Counted from the first letter of the stretch, positions 20,119-31,611 are shown. The stretch: 64,000 nucleotides of DNA from Paenirhizobium naphthalenivorans (GCF_007992095.1 NZ_BJZP01000019.1:1-64000); one strand, 5' to 3'. Translations and numbers: made by a program. Notes: generated by a model from the sequence alone, not told the origin.

Positions 20119-22119
20119 ATGCTCATCTATAAGGCTATCGTCTTTCTTCCTCTGATCGGCGCGCTCATTGCCGGCCTTTTCGGCCGCCAGATCGGCGCCA
20201 AGGCTTCGGAATATGTCACCAGCGGCTTGATGATCGTCGTCGCCCTGCTGTCCTGGGTCGTCTTCATCAATGTCGGCCTTGGTCAGGGCGAAGGCCATGA
20301 AGTGATCAAGGTGTCGCTTTTGCGCTGGATCCAGTCCGGCGGCATCGACGTCGAATGGTCGCTGCGTATCGACACGCTGACGGCGGTCATGCTGGTGGTC
20401 GTCAACACCGTCTCGACGCTGGTTCATATCTACTCGATCGGCTACATGCACCACGATCCACATCGGCCGCGGTTCTTTGCTTATCTGTCGCTGTTCACCT
20501 TCGCCATGTTGATGTTGGTGACCTCCGACAATCTGCTGCAGATGTTCTTTGGTTGGGAAGGCGTGGGACTTGCCTCGTATCTGCTGATCGGTTTCTGGTT
20601 CAAGAAGCCTGCCGCCTGTGCCGCAGCCATGAAGGCCTTCATCGTCAACCGTGTCGGTGACTTCGGGTTCATCCTCGGCATGGCGGGCATCTTCGTGCTG
20701 TTCGGTTCGATCAACTTCGAGACGATTTTCGCCGCCACCCAGACCTACCTGCCGGCCGAAGGTGCTGAGAGCACCGAAGCTGTGATCAACTTCCTCGGCA
20801 TGAGCCTCGACAAGGGGCACGCGATCACCGCCGTCTGCCTGCTGCTGTTCATGGGTGCCATGGGTAAGTCGGCGCAGTTCCTGCTACACACCTGGCTGCC
20901 GGATGCGATGGAAGGCCCGACCCCGGTCTCGGCCCTCATCCACGCAGCAACCATGGTTACCGCCGGGGTCTTTCTCGTCGCCCGCATGTCGCCTTTGTTC
21001 GAGCTGTCGCCCGACGCACTGACCTTCGTCACGCTGATCGGCGCGATCACGGCCTTCTTCGCCGCGACCGTCGGGCTGGTGCAGAACGACATCAAGCGCG
21101 TCATCGCCTATTCGACCTGTTCGCAGCTCGGCTACATGTTCGTGGCGCTTGGCGTCGGTGCCTATGGCGCAGCCGTGTTCCATCTTTTCACGCACGCCTT
21201 CTTTAAGGCTCTGCTGTTCCTAGGAGCTGGCTCGGTTATCCATGCCGTCGATGGAGAGCAGGATATGCGCTATATGGGCGGGCTGCGTAAACACATCCCT
21301 TATACGTTCTGGGCCATGACGATCGGTACGCTGGCGCTGACCGGCGTCGGTATCCCGGGCACGATGATCGGCTTTGCCGGCTTCTTCTCCAAGGATGTGA
21401 TCATCGAGTCCGCCTTTGCCTCGAATTCGGCGGTTGCCGGCTTCGCCTTCACGCTGCTGGTCGTCGCTGCGCTGTTCACCAGCTTCTATTCGTGGCGCCT
21501 GGCGTTCATGACCTTCTTCGGCAAGCCGCGCGCTTCGGCCGACGTCATGCACCACGTGCATGAATCGCCGATGGTTATGCTGTTGCCGCTCGTGGTTCTG
21601 GCGGTCGGAGCAATCTTCGCAGGTGTCGCGTTCGAGGGGCACTTCTTCGGCCTCGAATATGCCGAATTCTGGAAGGGGGCGCTGTTCACCGGGGCTGAAA
21701 ACGAGATCCTGAATGAGTTCCACCATGTCCCGACTTGGGTGAAGTGGAGTCCGTTCGTGGCCATGATCACTGGCTTCATTACGGCCTGGTTCATGTACAT
21801 CAAGTCGCCTTCCACTCCGAAGGTGCTCGCAACGCAGCATCGCGTGCTCTACGAGTTCCTGCTCAACAAGTGGTACTTCGACGAACTCTACGACTTCCTG
21901 TTCGTACGCTCCGCCAAGGCGCTTGGCCGGTTCCTGTGGAAGAGGGGTGACATTGGCGTCATCGACGCCTATGGCCCCAACGGCGTTGCCGCCGGTGTTG
22001 CCGAACTTACCCAAAGGGCCGTCCGTCTGCAGTCGGGCTACCTTTATCACTATGCCTTCGCGATGCTGATCGGTGTCGCGGCCCTCGTTACCTGGATGAT
22101 GCTCGGGAGTTCCTTCTGA
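20119..22119 (+). CDS. nuoL: NADH-quinone oxidoreductase subunit L
   Basis: A 666-aa antiporter-like proton-pumping subunit. The conserved helix-5 Glu is in [18 protein letters not shown], the pump Lys/His region in [21 protein letters not shown], and the long lateral helix follows at the C-terminus. The stop overlaps the nuoM start (TGATG). Confidence 0.97.
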   Translation: MLIYKAIVFLPLIGALIAGLFGRQIGAKASEYVTSGLMIVVALLSWVVFINVGLGQGEGHEVIKVSLLRWIQSGGIDVEWSLRIDTLTAVMLVVVNTVSTLVHIYSIGYMHHDPHRPRFFAYLSLFTFAMLMLVTSDNLLQMFFGWEGVGLASYLLIGFWFKKPAACAAAMKAFIVNRVGDFGFILGMAGIFVLFGSINFETIFAATQTYLPAEGAESTEAVINFLGMSLDKGHAITAVCLLLFMGAMGKSAQFLLHTWLPDAMEGPTPVSALIHAATMVTAGVFLVARMSPLFELSPDALTFVTLIGAITAFFAATVGLVQNDIKRVIAYSTCSQLGYMFVALGVGAYGAAVFHLFTHAFFKALLFLGAGSVIHAVDGEQDMRYMGGLRKHIPYTFWAMTIGTLALTGVGIPGTMIGFAGFFSKDVIIESAFASNSAVAGFAFTLLVVAALFTSFYSWRLAFMTFFGKPRASADVMHHVHESPMVMLLPLVVLAVGAIFAGVAFEGHFFGLEYAEFWKGALFTGAENEILNEFHHVPTWVKWSPFVAMITGFITAWFMYIKSPSTPKVLATQHRVLYEFLLNKWYFDELYDFLFVRSAKALGRFLWKRGDIGVIDAYGPNGVAAGVAELTQRAVRLQSGYLYHYAFAMLIGVAALVTWMMLGSSF

Positions 22120-23630
22120 TGACCGATTGGCCAATTCTCTCGACGGTCACCTTTCTGCCGCTGGTCGGCGTGGCGCTGTTGCTTCTGACGCGCCAGGATA
22201 CCAGCCTTGGCCGCCGCAACATCCTCAACGTTTCGCTGCTGACGACTGTCTTCACCTTCGTCGTATCGCTTTTTGTCTGGATCGGCTTTGACAACGCGAA
22301 TGCTGGCTTCCAGATGGTCGAGAAGCATGAATGGCTCGGCACCGGGATCGCCTATCATCTCGGCGTCGACGGCATTTCGATGCTGTTCGTCATCCTCACG
22401 ACGCTGCTCATGCCCTTTTGCATTCTCGCCAGCTGGGTCTCGGTCGAGAAGCGTCTGAAGGAATACATGATCGCCTTCCTGATCCTCGAAACGCTGATGA
22501 TCGGTGTCTTCGTCTCGCTCGACATCGTGCTCTTCTATGTGTTCTTTGAGGCCGGCCTGATCCCGATGTTCATCATTATCGGCGTCTGGGGCGGCAAGGA
22601 TCGCGTCTACGCCTCCTACAAGTTCTTCCTCTACACGCTGCTCGGCTCCGTGCTGATGCTGCTCGCCATCATGGCCATGTACTGGAATGCCGGCACCACC
22701 GACATCAGCCTGCTGTTGAACCACAAGTTCCCGGCTGAGATGCAGACGTGGTTGTGGCTCGCCTTCTTCGCCTCCTTCGCGGTGAAGATACCGATGTGGC
22801 CGGTCCACACCTGGCTGCCGGACGCCCACGTTCAGGCACCGACCGCCGGTTCGATGATCCTTGCGGGTATTCTGCTGAAGCTCGGCGGATACGGTCTGCT
22901 GCGGTTCTCGCTACCGATGTTCCCGCTGGCTTCCGATTTCTTCGCGCCGCTCGTCTTCACGATGTCCGTCATCGCCATCATCTACACCTCGCTGGTGGCG
23001 CTGGTGCAGAGCGACATGAAGAAGGTCATCGCCTATTCGTCCATCGCCCACATGGGTTACGTGACCATGGGGACCTTTGCCGCCAATACCCAGGGTGTGC
23101 AGGGTGCGATCTTCCAGATGATCAGCCACGGCTTCGTCTCTGCCGCACTGTTCTTCTGCGTCGGTGTCATCTATGACCGCATGCACACCCGCGAGATCGC
23201 CGCCTATGGCGGTCTGGCCAACAACATGCCGAAATATGCGACCGCCTTCATGGTCTTCACCATGGCCAATATCGGACTTCCCGGAACCTCGGGTTTCATC
23301 GGTGAATTCCTGACCCTGATCGGCGCCTTCCGCGCCAACACCTGGGTCGCACTTTTTGCCGCCACCGGCGTCATCCTCTCCGCCGCCTATGCGCTCTGGC
23401 TCTACCGCCGGGTCGTGTTCGGCGCGCTCGAAAAGGAAAGCCTGAAGGGTCTTCTCGATCTTTCGCTGCGGGAGAAGTTCATTCTCTATCCGCTGATCGC
23501 ACTGACGATCTTCTTCGGCGTCTACCCGGCTCCGATCTTCGACGCCACGGCCGCATCGGTCGACCTTCTCGTGAACAACTACGAAGCCGCACTGCAGGCA
23601 GCGCAATCCGTTGCGCTCATCGCGAACTGA
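22119..23630 (+). CDS. nuoM: NADH-quinone oxidoreductase subunit M
   Basis: A 503-aa antiporter-like subunit with about 14 helices. Family motifs [14 protein letters not shown] (key Glu) and [20 protein letters not shown] are intact. Coupled to nuoL by a one-base overlap and followed by nuoN after 18 nt. Confidence 0.97.
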   Translation: MTDWPILSTVTFLPLVGVALLLLTRQDTSLGRRNILNVSLLTTVFTFVVSLFVWIGFDNANAGFQMVEKHEWLGTGIAYHLGVDGISMLFVILTTLLMPFCILASWVSVEKRLKEYMIAFLILETLMIGVFVSLDIVLFYVFFEAGLIPMFIIIGVWGGKDRVYASYKFFLYTLLGSVLMLLAIMAMYWNAGTTDISLLLNHKFPAEMQTWLWLAFFASFAVKIPMWPVHTWLPDAHVQAPTAGSMILAGILLKLGGYGLLRFSLPMFPLASDFFAPLVFTMSVIAIIYTSLVALVQSDMKKVIAYSSIAHMGYVTMGTFAANTQGVQGAIFQMISHGFVSAALFFCVGVIYDRMHTREIAAYGGLANNMPKYATAFMVFTMANIGLPGTSGFIGEFLTLIGAFRANTWVALFAATGVILSAAYALWLYRRVVFGALEKESLKGLLDLSLREKFILYPLIALTIFFGVYPAPIFDATAASVDLLVNNYEAALQAAQSVALIAN

Positions 23631-23648
23631 CGACAGGATCCTTTGGAC

Positions 23649-25094
23649 ATGACCGCTGAAACACTCCTCGCTAGTCTGCATCTGGTCACGCCGGAACTGA
23701 TCCTCGCGGTCGGTGCTCTGGTGTTGCTGATGATCGGCGTCTTCTCCGGTGAGAAGTCGGCGACGACCGTCATGGGCCTCGCCGTCGCGTTGCTGATCGC
23801 GTCGGGCCTGTGGATGATCCTGGTTCCCGCGGAGGGCGTAGCCTTCGGCGGCGCCTACAAGGCGGATGGCTTCGCCCGCTTCATGAAGGCTTTGGCGCTG
23901 ATCGGCTCGATCACCGCGATGATCATGGCCGTCGGCCATGCCCGGCGTGACCATCTCGACAAGTTCGAGTTCCCGGTTCTCTTGGTGCTCGCGACCCTCG
24001 GCATCATGCTGATGATCTCGGCCAATAACCTGATATCGCTCTATCTTTCGCTGGAATTGCAATCGCTGGCGCTCTATGTCGTCGCTGCGATCAACCGCGA
24101 CAGCCTGCGTTCGACGGAAGCCGGCCTCAAGTACTTCGTTCTCGGTTCGCTGTCTTCCGGCATGCTGCTTTATGGCATGTCGCTGGTTTACGGCTTCACC
24201 GGCAATATCGGTTTCGACGAGATCACTGCCGTACTGGCCGCCGGCCACGTCGGCCTCGGCCTGATCTTCGGCCTGGTCTTCATCCTCGCTGGGCTGGCGT
24301 TCAAGATCTCGGCGGTGCCGTTCCACATGTGGACGCCGGACGTCTATGAGGGCGCGCCGACCCCGGTCACCGCGTTCCTGGCCGCCGCACCGAAGATCGG
24401 CGCCATGGCGATCGTCGTGCGCGTCGTCATCGACGCCTTCCTTCCGGTCTTTGCCGAATGGCAGCAGATCATCGTCTTTATCTCGATCGCCTCCATGCTG
24501 CTCGGTTCCTTCGCCGCAATCGGTCAGCGCAACATCAAGCGATTGATGGCCTATTCGTCGATCGGCCATATGGGTTATGCTCTGGTTGGTCTGGCCGCGG
24601 GAACAGAAACCGGCGTAACCGGCGTCATCACCTACATGCTGATCTACCTGATCATGACGCTCGGCACCTTCGCCTGCATCATGGCCATGCGCGATAAGGA
24701 AGGCGGCAATGTCGAGAACATCGACGACCTCGCCGGATTGTCCACGACCAAGCCGTTCATGGCCATAGTGCTTACCGCGCTGATGTTTTCGCTCGCCGGT
24801 ATTCCGCCGCTCGCCGGCTTCTTCGGGAAGTACTTCGTGTTCGTCGCCGCTATCGAAGCCAAGCTCTATGCGCTGGCCATCATCGGCGTGCTCGCATCGG
24901 TCGTCGGCGCCTTCTACTACCTGCGTGTCGTGAAGGTGATGTGGTTCGACGAAGCCAAGGGCGAATTCGCCCGCATCACCGGTGAACTGCGCCTTGTCTT
25001 CGGCCTTTCCGGTCTGTTCGTTGTCGGCTACGTGCTGGTGGGTGGTCCGCTCGGAACGGCAGCCGAAGCTGCGGCCAAGACGCTGTTTAATTGA
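23649..25094 (+). CDS. nuoN: NADH-quinone oxidoreductase subunit N
   Basis: A 481-aa antiporter-like subunit, last of the 14 core genes. Motifs [14 protein letters not shown] (key Glu) and [20 protein letters not shown] are present. The ATG at 23649 is preferred to the TTG at 23643. The stop overlaps the proposed birA start (TTGA). Confidence 0.96.
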   Translation: MTAETLLASLHLVTPELILAVGALVLLMIGVFSGEKSATTVMGLAVALLIASGLWMILVPAEGVAFGGAYKADGFARFMKALALIGSITAMIMAVGHARRDHLDKFEFPVLLVLATLGIMLMISANNLISLYLSLELQSLALYVVAAINRDSLRSTEAGLKYFVLGSLSSGMLLYGMSLVYGFTGNIGFDEITAVLAAGHVGLGLIFGLVFILAGLAFKISAVPFHMWTPDVYEGAPTPVTAFLAAAPKIGAMAIVVRVVIDAFLPVFAEWQQIIVFISIASMLLGSFAAIGQRNIKRLMAYSSIGHMGYALVGLAAGTETGVTGVITYMLIYLIMTLGTFACIMAMRDKEGGNVENIDDLAGLSTTKPFMAIVLTALMFSLAGIPPLAGFFGKYFVFVAAIEAKLYALAIIGVLASVVGAFYYLRVVKVMWFDEAKGEFARITGELRLVFGLSGLFVVGYVLVGGPLGTAAEAAAKTLFN

Positions 25095-25858
25095 GCGGGC
25101 GTCAAGGACAGCGCCGGATTTCGCTTGACGTTTTCCGGCATGAGGCGCTCGGCGCGGTGGCGTCGACCAACAGTGAATGTCTCGCCCGCGCTCGCGCGGG
25201 CGATTTCGGTTTTCTCTGGATCACCGCCGATACGCAAACGGGCGGTCGCGGTCGGCGTGGCCGTGCCTGGAGTTCCCAACCCGGCAATCTCTACGCTTCG
25301 CTTCTGCTGATCGATCCGGCGCCGATGGAGCGCTTGCCCTCGCTTCCTCTTGCTGTCGCCCTTGCTGTGCACGGGGCGATCCGGCCGGTCCTGCCGTTAG
25401 ACGCGCCGGCGCTCGAGGTGAAGTGGCCAAATGATATCCTGATCGGCCGCAAGAAGACCTGTGGCATTCTGCTTGAGGCCGAGCGCCTAGCCGACGGGCG
25501 CAACGCGCTGGTGATCGGCATTGGGATCAACATCACGGCGAAGCCGGGTGAGACCGCCTATCCGGTCACCAGCCTTGCCGAGAATGGGGCTACGGTTTCG
25601 CCGCCGGAGCTTTTCGCCCACTTGTTCGCCAGCATGGCGGATATTCTGGCGCTCTGGGATGAGGGCAAGGGAGTCAGCCGGATCGTCGATCTTTGGCGCG
25701 CGGCGGCCTGCGGGATTGGTGAAAAAATAACGGTCAATCTGCCCGACCGGTCGATTTCCGGTTATTTTTCCGGAATCGATGATAAAGGCATGCTGATACT
25801 CGATCGCGGCGCTGAAGGCCGCATGACGATCGCTGCTGGCGACGTTTTCTTCGGGTGA
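25091..25858 (+). CDS. birA: biotin--[acetyl-CoA-carboxylase] ligase
   Basis: A 255-aa monofunctional biotin protein ligase that attaches biotin to carboxylase carrier domains via biotinyl-AMP. The signature [13 protein letters not shown] is at about residues 48-60, [19 protein letters not shown] at about 112-130, and a small C-terminal SH3-like domain follows. There is no N-terminal DNA-binding domain, so it is not a repressor. The proposed start is a TTG overlapping the nuoN stop, consistent with translational coupling; no strong ribosome binding site is seen. Confidence 0.93.
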   Translation: MSGRQGQRRISLDVFRHEALGAVASTNSECLARARAGDFGFLWITADTQTGGRGRRGRAWSSQPGNLYASLLLIDPAPMERLPSLPLAVALAVHGAIRPVLPLDAPALEVKWPNDILIGRKKTCGILLEAERLADGRNALVIGIGINITAKPGETAYPVTSLAENGATVSPPELFAHLFASMADILALWDEGKGVSRIVDLWRAAACGIGEKITVNLPDRSISGYFSGIDDKGMLILDRGAEGRMTIAAGDVFFG

Positions 25859-25875
25859 ACTGGATCAAGGAAAGA

Positions 25876-27543
25876 ATGGCAAAGAACGAAGAACTGGTGT
25901 TCGTGCCGCTGGGCGGCGTCGGCGAAATCGGCATGAACCTCGCGCTTTACGGCTACGGTGCGCCGTCGAATCGTGAATGGATCATGGTCGATTGCGGCGT
26001 GACCTTCCCGGGCCCCGATCTGCCGGGTGTCGATCTGGTGCTTGCCGATGTCAGCTTCATCGCGGAGCGGAAGAACAAGCTCAAGGCTATCATCATTACC
26101 CATGCCCATGAAGACCATTACGGCGGGCTGAACGACATCTGGCCCGGACTGAACGTCCCGGTCTATGCCTCCGGCTTCACCGCCGGCATGTTGGAAGCCA
26201 AGCGTGAATACGAGGGAAGCCGGGCGGAAATCCCGGTCACGCCCTTCAAGCAGGGCGACGTGATCAATGTCGGCCCGTTCTCGGTCGAGGCCGTCGGCGT
26301 CAATCACTCGATTCCCCAGCCGATGTCGCTGGTCATCCGCACGCCGCTCGGCAGCGTCATTCATACTGGCGACTGGAAGATTGATCACCATCCGTCGCTT
26401 GGCCCCCTAACCGACGAGGCGCGCTTCCGCGCGCTTGGCGATGAGGGCGTGCTCGCGGTGATGTGCGACAGCACCAACTCCATGCGCGACGGCGTTTCCC
26501 CATCGGAGGAGCAGGTCTCGGAAGGGCTTCGCCAGATCATCGAGGCGGCGGAGGGGCGCGTGGCGATCACCACCTTCTCTTCGAACGTCGGCCGTATCCG
26601 CTCGATCGCCCAGGCGGCCGAAGCGGCCGGTCGCGAGGTACTGTTGCTCGGCAGTTCGCTGAAGCGCGTCTGTGCGGTGGCCGGCGACCTCGGGATCATG
26701 GAAGGGCTGAAGCCCTTCATCGCCGAGGACGAGTTCGGTTTCATCCCCCGCGACAAGGTCGTGATCATTCTCACCGGCAGCCAGGGCGAACCACGCGCGG
26801 CACTTGCCAAGATCTCTCGTGACGAGATGCGCAATGTGGCGCTGACGGCCGGCGATACGGTGGTGTTTTCCTCGCGCACCATTCCCGGCAACGAGAAGGC
26901 TATCATCGAGATCAAGAATGGCCTGATGGAGCAGGGCGTCCATATCATTACCGATAGTGAGGCGCTGGTCCATGTCTCGGGGCATCCGCGGCGTAACGAA
27001 CTGCTGCAGATGTACGAGTGGACGCGTCCGCAGATCCTGGTGCCGGTGCATGGCGAAGCTGCCCATCTGATTTCCCAGGCGGAACTTGCCGAGCAGGCCG
27101 GGATCAAGAGCGTGCCGCGGGTTCGCAACGGTGATATGCTGCGTCTCGCGCCAGGCCCGGCCGAAGTGATCGACCAAGTGCCGCACGGCCGTATCTACAA
27201 GGATGGGAAGCTGCTGGGCGATCTCGAGGAGATGGGCATCGGCAATCGCCGCAAGCTCTCCTACGTCGGCCATGTCGCCATCAATGTCCTGCTGGACAGC
27301 CGCCTGGAATTCCTCGGCGACCCGGAAGTTGTTGCCATTGGCCTGCCGCAATACGATCTGGAAGGCGAGGCGATGGAGGATACGCTCTATGACGCCGTGC
27401 TTGGTGCGGTCGAAAGCATCCCCCGCACACGCCGCAAGGACTTGCCGATGGTGCGTGAGAGCATCCGGCGGGCCGTGCGCGGCACGGCAAATGACGCTTG
27501 GGGTAAAAAGCCGATTGTCACGGTGTTCGTGACCAAAGTCTGA
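25876..27543 (+). CDS. rnj: ribonuclease J
   Basis: A 555-aa metallo-beta-lactamase/beta-CASP ribonuclease involved in mRNA decay and rRNA maturation. The metal motif THAHEDHYGGL is at about residues 74-84, with later HTGDWKID, SGHPRRNE and the beta-CASP segment with STFSSN-like TTFSSNVGRI. Start 25876 follows AAGGAAAG; the GTG at 25855 overlaps birA. Second gene after the nuo operon in the same direction, 17 nt after birA. Confidence 0.95.
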   Translation: MAKNEELVFVPLGGVGEIGMNLALYGYGAPSNREWIMVDCGVTFPGPDLPGVDLVLADVSFIAERKNKLKAIIITHAHEDHYGGLNDIWPGLNVPVYASGFTAGMLEAKREYEGSRAEIPVTPFKQGDVINVGPFSVEAVGVNHSIPQPMSLVIRTPLGSVIHTGDWKIDHHPSLGPLTDEARFRALGDEGVLAVMCDSTNSMRDGVSPSEEQVSEGLRQIIEAAEGRVAITTFSSNVGRIRSIAQAAEAAGREVLLLGSSLKRVCAVAGDLGIMEGLKPFIAEDEFGFIPRDKVVIILTGSQGEPRAALAKISRDEMRNVALTAGDTVVFSSRTIPGNEKAIIEIKNGLMEQGVHIITDSEALVHVSGHPRRNELLQMYEWTRPQILVPVHGEAAHLISQAELAEQAGIKSVPRVRNGDMLRLAPGPAEVIDQVPHGRIYKDGKLLGDLEEMGIGNRRKLSYVGHVAINVLLDSRLEFLGDPEVVAIGLPQYDLEGEAMEDTLYDAVLGAVESIPRTRRKDLPMVRESIRRAVRGTANDAWGKKPIVTVFVTKV

Positions 27544-27552
27544 ATAACCTTT

Positions 27553-27579
27553 GCGGCGAAGCTGGTATAGCTTCGCCGC
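27553..27579. terminator. perfect hairpin between rnj and mce
   Basis: GCGGCGAAGC and GCTTCGCCGC form a perfect 10-bp stem with a 7-nt loop just after rnj. The following CTATCGTCTTC is only modestly U-rich, so it may be a partial terminator or an mRNA 3' stabiliser. Confidence 0.5.
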
Positions 27580-27603
27580 CTATCGTCTTCGAGGGAGTTT
27601 GTC

Positions 27604-28008
27604 ATGCTTGGACGCGTCAATCATATCGCCATCGCCGTTCCGGATCTTGTCTCCGCTACCACATCCTACCGCGATACGCTGGGCGCCCATGTGTCGCAGG
27701 CGCAGGCTCTGCCGGAACACGGCGTGACGGTGGTCTTTGTCGAGTTGCCGAACACAAAGATCGAGCTGCTCGAGCCGCTTGGTGCCGATTCGCCGATCGC
27801 TGCCTTCCTCGCCAAGAACCCGGCCGGCGGCATGCATCACATTTGCTATGAGGTCGAAGACATCATCGCGGCGCGTGACCAATTGGCAAGCGGTGGCGCA
27901 CGGGTTCTGGGGAGCGGAGAGCCGAAAACCGGCGCCCATGGCAAACCGGTGCTCTTCCTGCACCCCAAGGACTTCCACGGCACCTTGATCGAGCTCGAGC
28001 AGGTCTGA
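27604..28008 (+). CDS. mce: methylmalonyl-CoA epimerase
   Basis: A 134-aa single-domain glyoxalase-fold enzyme that interconverts (R)- and (S)-methylmalonyl-CoA in propionate metabolism. Metal-ligand motifs are the N-terminal NHIAIAVPD (His), the central VELPNTKIELLEP (Glu) and GMHHICYEV (His), ending FHGTLIELEQV. AGGGAG precedes the ATG. Confidence 0.93.
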   Translation: MLGRVNHIAIAVPDLVSATTSYRDTLGAHVSQAQALPEHGVTVVFVELPNTKIELLEPLGADSPIAAFLAKNPAGGMHHICYEVEDIIAARDQLASGGARVLGSGEPKTGAHGKPVLFLHPKDFHGTLIELEQV

Positions 28009-28106
28009 CCTCACACCACTTGCGATTTGCGCCAGGCGGACGGTGACCCTATAAGAGCTCCGAGCTTGGCGCGTTGCTGCGCCGGTCAGCCGGAGGAGCC
28101 CCAAAG

Positions 28107-28376
28107 ATGCCCATTCTTTCCTTTTTCGCGATCTATTTTGTCATTTGGTGGCTCACGCTCTTTGCCGTTCTGCCGATCGGCATGAAGACCCAGGCCGAGG
28201 CGGAAGAGGTTGTTCCGGGCAGCATCGAGAGCGCGCCGGCGCGCTTTCGCGGCGGCAGGGTCGTGTTCATCACCACTCTCATTTCCGCCATCATCTACGG
28301 CGGGTGGTATGTCGCCACCGGCTACCTTGGCATCGGCCTTGACAGCCTCCCCAATTTTGTTCCGAAATTCGACTGA
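28107..28376 (+). CDS. DUF1467 family membrane protein
   Basis: An 89-aa protein with two membrane helices (about residues 3-22 and 52-70). The family hallmark is the first helix FAIYFVIWWLTLFAVLPIG followed by a short polar loop. Function unknown; the family is alphaproteobacterial and typically lies between mce and proS, as here. Start 28107 is preceded by CGGAGGAG. Confidence 0.88.
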   Translation: MPILSFFAIYFVIWWLTLFAVLPIGMKTQAEAEEVVPGSIESAPARFRGGRVVFITTLISAIIYGGWYVATGYLGIGLDSLPNFVPKFD

Positions 28377-28505
28377 GACGCCGCGGACGGGAGGCGGAAA
28401 GCATTGGCGCTGCGCCTGAATCTGTTTCTGCGGCAGTCTCTTCAAGATATTGTTTTTTGATGGAAATCTTGATGTCCCGGCGCTGCGCTGGAAGACTTCG
28501 GAAAG

Positions 28506-28653
28506 CAAAAAAAAACAAGGTCCGAAGACCTTGTTCAATTATCGCGTGATCCTTCACCAATTAAGGGGCTGCGAACGAGCGCGCCTAAGATCTGATCCTC
28601 CCAAGACTTGACCGCGAATTCGACAAGAATTTGAGCTCCTTGCCTCTTTTGTG
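28506..28653 (-). ncRNA. candidate alpha-r9 (Smr9C-like) trans-acting sRNA
   Basis: On the minus strand a promoter (GTGACA at 28687-28682, 16-bp spacer, CTAACT at 28665-28660) would start transcription near 28653, and a textbook terminator ends at 28507 (CAAGGTC, UUCG loop, GACCTTG, then a run of T). That gives about 148 nt. From memory, the Sinorhizobium alpha-r9/Smr9C RNA has about this length and lies in the interval next to proS; the family name therefore rests on size and position and needs a covariance-model check. No ORF fits. Confidence 0.6.
28507..28535 (-). terminator. Rho-independent terminator of the sRNA
   Basis: Read on the minus strand, a 7- to 9-bp stem closed by a UUCG tetraloop is followed by eight or nine consecutive T residues (the A-run at 28507-28515 on plus). 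Confidence 0.85.
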
Positions 28654-28680
28654 GGCCGAAGTTAGCCCAACTTGTGCGCT

Positions 28681-28709
28681 TTGTCACCCCATTTTTTGCA
28701 TATATGCTA
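28681..28709 (+). promoter_or_regulatory. proS promoter, -35 overlapping the divergent sRNA promoter
   Basis: TTGTCA (28681-28686), 17-bp spacer, ATGCTA (28704-28709). The -35 hexamer overlaps the oppositely oriented GTGACA used by the minus-strand sRNA, so the two promoters may compete. Confidence 0.5.
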
Positions 28710-28947
28710 CAGTCTCTCCAAAAAAATCACGTGGTTCCAAATGTCGCAGGCGAGGCGATGCGGCCGGCGTGTGGCTGTCGCTGCGCCACGTTCCGCCGTG
28801 CCATGCGACGCGCCTGTGGGTGATCAACTGGCCGGGCGCAGGCGGGTTTTCTTCGCGCAGGGAAACCGCTATGAACGCTTCGAGAAAACACCTTCGTCAC
28901 GGCTGATTCCGCTGCTCTCGCGGAATCCACAACTGTTGGAACCTGTT

Positions 28948-30270
28948 ATGCGTCTTTCGCGCTATTTCATGCCGATCCTCAAGGAAAATCCCAAGGAAGC
29001 GGAGATCGTCTCCCACCGTCTGATGCTGCGTGCGGGTATGATCCGCCAGCAGTCGCAGGGGATCTATTCCTGGCTGCCACTCGGCAAACGCGTGCTTGAC
29101 AAGGTCAATGGCATCATCCGCGAAGAGCAGAACCGGGCTGGCGCGATAGAACTCTCGATGCCGACCATACAGTCCGCCGAGCTATGGCAGGAAAGCGGCC
29201 GTTATGAAGACTACGGCAAGGAAATGCTGCGTATCAAGGACCGTCAGGACCGGCCCATGCTCTATGGTCCGACGAATGAGGAAATGATCACCGACATTTT
29301 CCGTTCGTCCGTCAAGTCCTACAAGAGCCTGCCGCTCAACCTCTACCACATTCAGCTGAAGTTCCGCGATGAGATCCGTCCGCGTTTCGGCACGATGCGC
29401 TCGCGGGAATTCATGATGAAGGATGCCTATTCCTTCGATCTGACGCAAGCGGATGCGATCCACTCCTACAACAAGATGTTCGCCGCTTATCTGCGCACTT
29501 TCGCCCGTCTTGGCCTGCGCGCCATACCGATGCGTGCCGACACCGGCCCGATCGGCGGCAACCACAGCCATGAGTTCATTATCCTGGCCGAAACCGGCGA
29601 GTCGGAAGTCTTCAGCCACAAGAGCTTTGTCGATTTCGACATTCCGTCCGCAGATACAGATTTCGACGACGTCGCAGGTCTCCAGGCGATCTTCGATAAG
29701 TGGACGTCGGTCTATGCGGCAACCTCGGAAATGCATGACGAGGCGGCCTTCGACGCCATTCCCGAAGCCGATCGCCTCTCTGCCCGCGGTATCGAGGTCG
29801 GTCACATCTTTTATTTCGGGACGAAATACTCAGAGCCCATGGGCGCCAAGGTCCAAGGTCCGGACGGCAAGGAGCACCTTGTCCACATGGGATCCTACGG
29901 CATCGGCCCGACCCGCCTTGTTCCCGCCATCATCGAAGCCTCGCATGACGAGAATGGAATCATCTGGCCGGATTCGGTCGCACCGTTCGACTGCGTCATC
30001 ATCAACATGAAGGCGGGGGATGCGGCTTGCGACGCCGCTTGCGATCGGCTGTACGCTGCACTGACCAAGGCCGGCAAGGACGTGCTCTACGACGACACGG
30101 ACGACCGTGCCGGCACCAAGTTCGCCACCGCAGACCTGATCGGTGTTCCGATGCAGGTCATCGCCGGTCCCCGGTCGGTCGCCAGCGGCGAAATCGAGAT
30201 CAAGGACCGTAAGACCGGTGCTCGCGAGACGATGACGATCGAGGCTGCCATCAACAAGCTGGTCGGGTAA
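28948..30270 (+). CDS. proS: prolyl-tRNA synthetase (short, ProS type 2)
   Basis: A 440-aa class II synthetase that charges tRNA-Pro. Motif 2 ([23 protein letters not shown] region, about residues 135-158) and motif 3 ([13 protein letters not shown]) are present; the anticodon-binding domain occupies about residues 345-430. The editing insertion of longer bacterial ProS is missing, as is normal for the alphaproteobacterial type. The frame is open for 92 codons upstream, but family alignment starts at MRLSRYFMP, so 28948 is chosen; this leaves a long leader of about 230 nt. Confidence 0.96.
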   Translation: MRLSRYFMPILKENPKEAEIVSHRLMLRAGMIRQQSQGIYSWLPLGKRVLDKVNGIIREEQNRAGAIELSMPTIQSAELWQESGRYEDYGKEMLRIKDRQDRPMLYGPTNEEMITDIFRSSVKSYKSLPLNLYHIQLKFRDEIRPRFGTMRSREFMMKDAYSFDLTQADAIHSYNKMFAAYLRTFARLGLRAIPMRADTGPIGGNHSHEFIILAETGESEVFSHKSFVDFDIPSADTDFDDVAGLQAIFDKWTSVYAATSEMHDEAAFDAIPEADRLSARGIEVGHIFYFGTKYSEPMGAKVQGPDGKEHLVHMGSYGIGPTRLVPAIIEASHDENGIIWPDSVAPFDCVIINMKAGDAACDAACDRLYAALTKAGKDVLYDDTDDRAGTKFATADLIGVPMQVIAGPRSVASGEIEIKDRKTGARETMTIEAAINKLVG

Positions 30271-30291
30271 TTTCCCGAGCGAGGAGACAAA

Positions 30292-31599
30292 ATGACGAAT
30301 GCAGCCTCCGCCAACGAGACGGCCGCACCGGACGCCGGCAAGGCCGCCCGGCCGTTCTCCGCATTCGAGCGCATGGTCGCCTGGCGCTATCTGCGCGCTC
30401 GGCGGAAGGAGGCATTCATCTCGGTCATCGCCGGTTTCTCCTTCGTTGGCATCATGCTCGGTGTGGCGACGCTGATCATCGTCATGGCGGTGATGAACGG
30501 CTTTCGTACCGAACTCATCACGCGAATCCTTGGCATCAACGGTCATATGATCGTCCAGCCCGTCGATGGTCCGCTGGACAATTACGCGGAGCTGGCGACG
30601 AAGTTCTCTGCCGTTCCCGGTGTTACCATGGCGCTGCCGCTCGTCGAGGGGCAGACGCTGGCCTCCGGCAGGGCGGGCGCGGGAACCGGCGCACTGGTGC
30701 GCGGCATCCGCTCCGAGGATCTGACCAAGTTAACGACCGTTTCGAACAATATTCGCGCCGGTGACCTGGTCGGCTTTGCCGCCGGGCAGGGGGTTCTGAT
30801 TGGCTCGCGCATGGCGGCGGATCTTGGTATCACGGCCGGCGATATGATCACCCTCGTTTCGCCGGAAGGCGACGTCACCCCGCTTGGCGTCAATCCGCGC
30901 GTCAAGGCCTATCCTGTCTCGGGTGTGTTCGAGATCGGCATGTCGGAATATGACGCGTCGATCATCTATATGCCGCTGGAGGAAGCGCAGCTCTATTTCA
31001 ACGCCGAAGGACTGGTACAGTCGATCGAGCTGTTCGTCTCCGATCCAGATGCGATCGATGAGATGCGGCCGAAGATTGAGGAAGCTGCCGGCCGGCAGAT
31101 CTTCATCACCGACTGGCGCCAGCGCAACCAGACCTTCTTCTCCGCTCTGCAGGTGGAGCGCAATGTCATGTTCATGATCCTGACGCTGATCGTGCTGGTC
31201 GCCGCGCTGAACATCATTTCCGGGCTCATTATGCTGGTGAAGGACAAGTCGAGCGATATTGCGATCCTGCGCACCATGGGAGCCAGTGCCAATGCCATCA
31301 TGCGCATCTTCTTCATGACGGGGGCGGCAATCGGTACGGCCGGGACCTTCACCGGCGTCTTGCTCGGGGTCATCGTCTGCATCAACATCGAATCGATCCG
31401 CAGTTTCTTCTCCTGGGTTTCGGGCACTGTTCTGTTCGACCCGCAACTCTACTTCCTCAGCAAATTGCCCGCCGACATGAACCTCGGCGAGACGGTGTCC
31501 GTCGTCGTCATGGCGCTCGGCCTTTCCTTCCTGGCGACGATCTTCCCGGCCTGGCGTGCTTCGCGCCTCGATCCAGTCCAGGCCCTGCGCTACGAATAA
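30292..31599 (+). CDS. lolC: lipoprotein-releasing ABC transporter permease (LolC/LolE family)
   Basis: A 435-aa inner-membrane permease with four helices: one near residues 40-65 and three in the last 150 residues (about 285-425), with a large periplasmic domain between. The conserved start of the periplasmic domain MNGFRTELITRILGINGH is clear. It works with LolD to extract outer-membrane lipoproteins and hand them to LolA. Only one permease is found with lolD here, as in many alphaproteobacteria, which use a LolF-like homodimer. Confidence 0.93.
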   Translation: MTNAASANETAAPDAGKAARPFSAFERMVAWRYLRARRKEAFISVIAGFSFVGIMLGVATLIIVMAVMNGFRTELITRILGINGHMIVQPVDGPLDNYAELATKFSAVPGVTMALPLVEGQTLASGRAGAGTGALVRGIRSEDLTKLTTVSNNIRAGDLVGFAAGQGVLIGSRMAADLGITAGDMITLVSPEGDVTPLGVNPRVKAYPVSGVFEIGMSEYDASIIYMPLEEAQLYFNAEGLVQSIELFVSDPDAIDEMRPKIEEAAGRQIFITDWRQRNQTFFSALQVERNVMFMILTLIVLVAALNIISGLIMLVKDKSSDIAILRTMGASANAIMRIFFMTGAAIGTAGTFTGVLLGVIVCINIESIRSFFSWVSGTVLFDPQLYFLSKLPADMNLGETVSVVVMALGLSFLATIFPAWRASRLDPVQALRYE

Positions 31600-31611
31600 G
31601 GACACCGCTTC

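Noticed and set aside
28672..28947. N-terminal extension of proS by 92 codons
   Set aside because: The family begins at MRLSRYFMP; the extension covers the promoter and leader and has no sensible composition.
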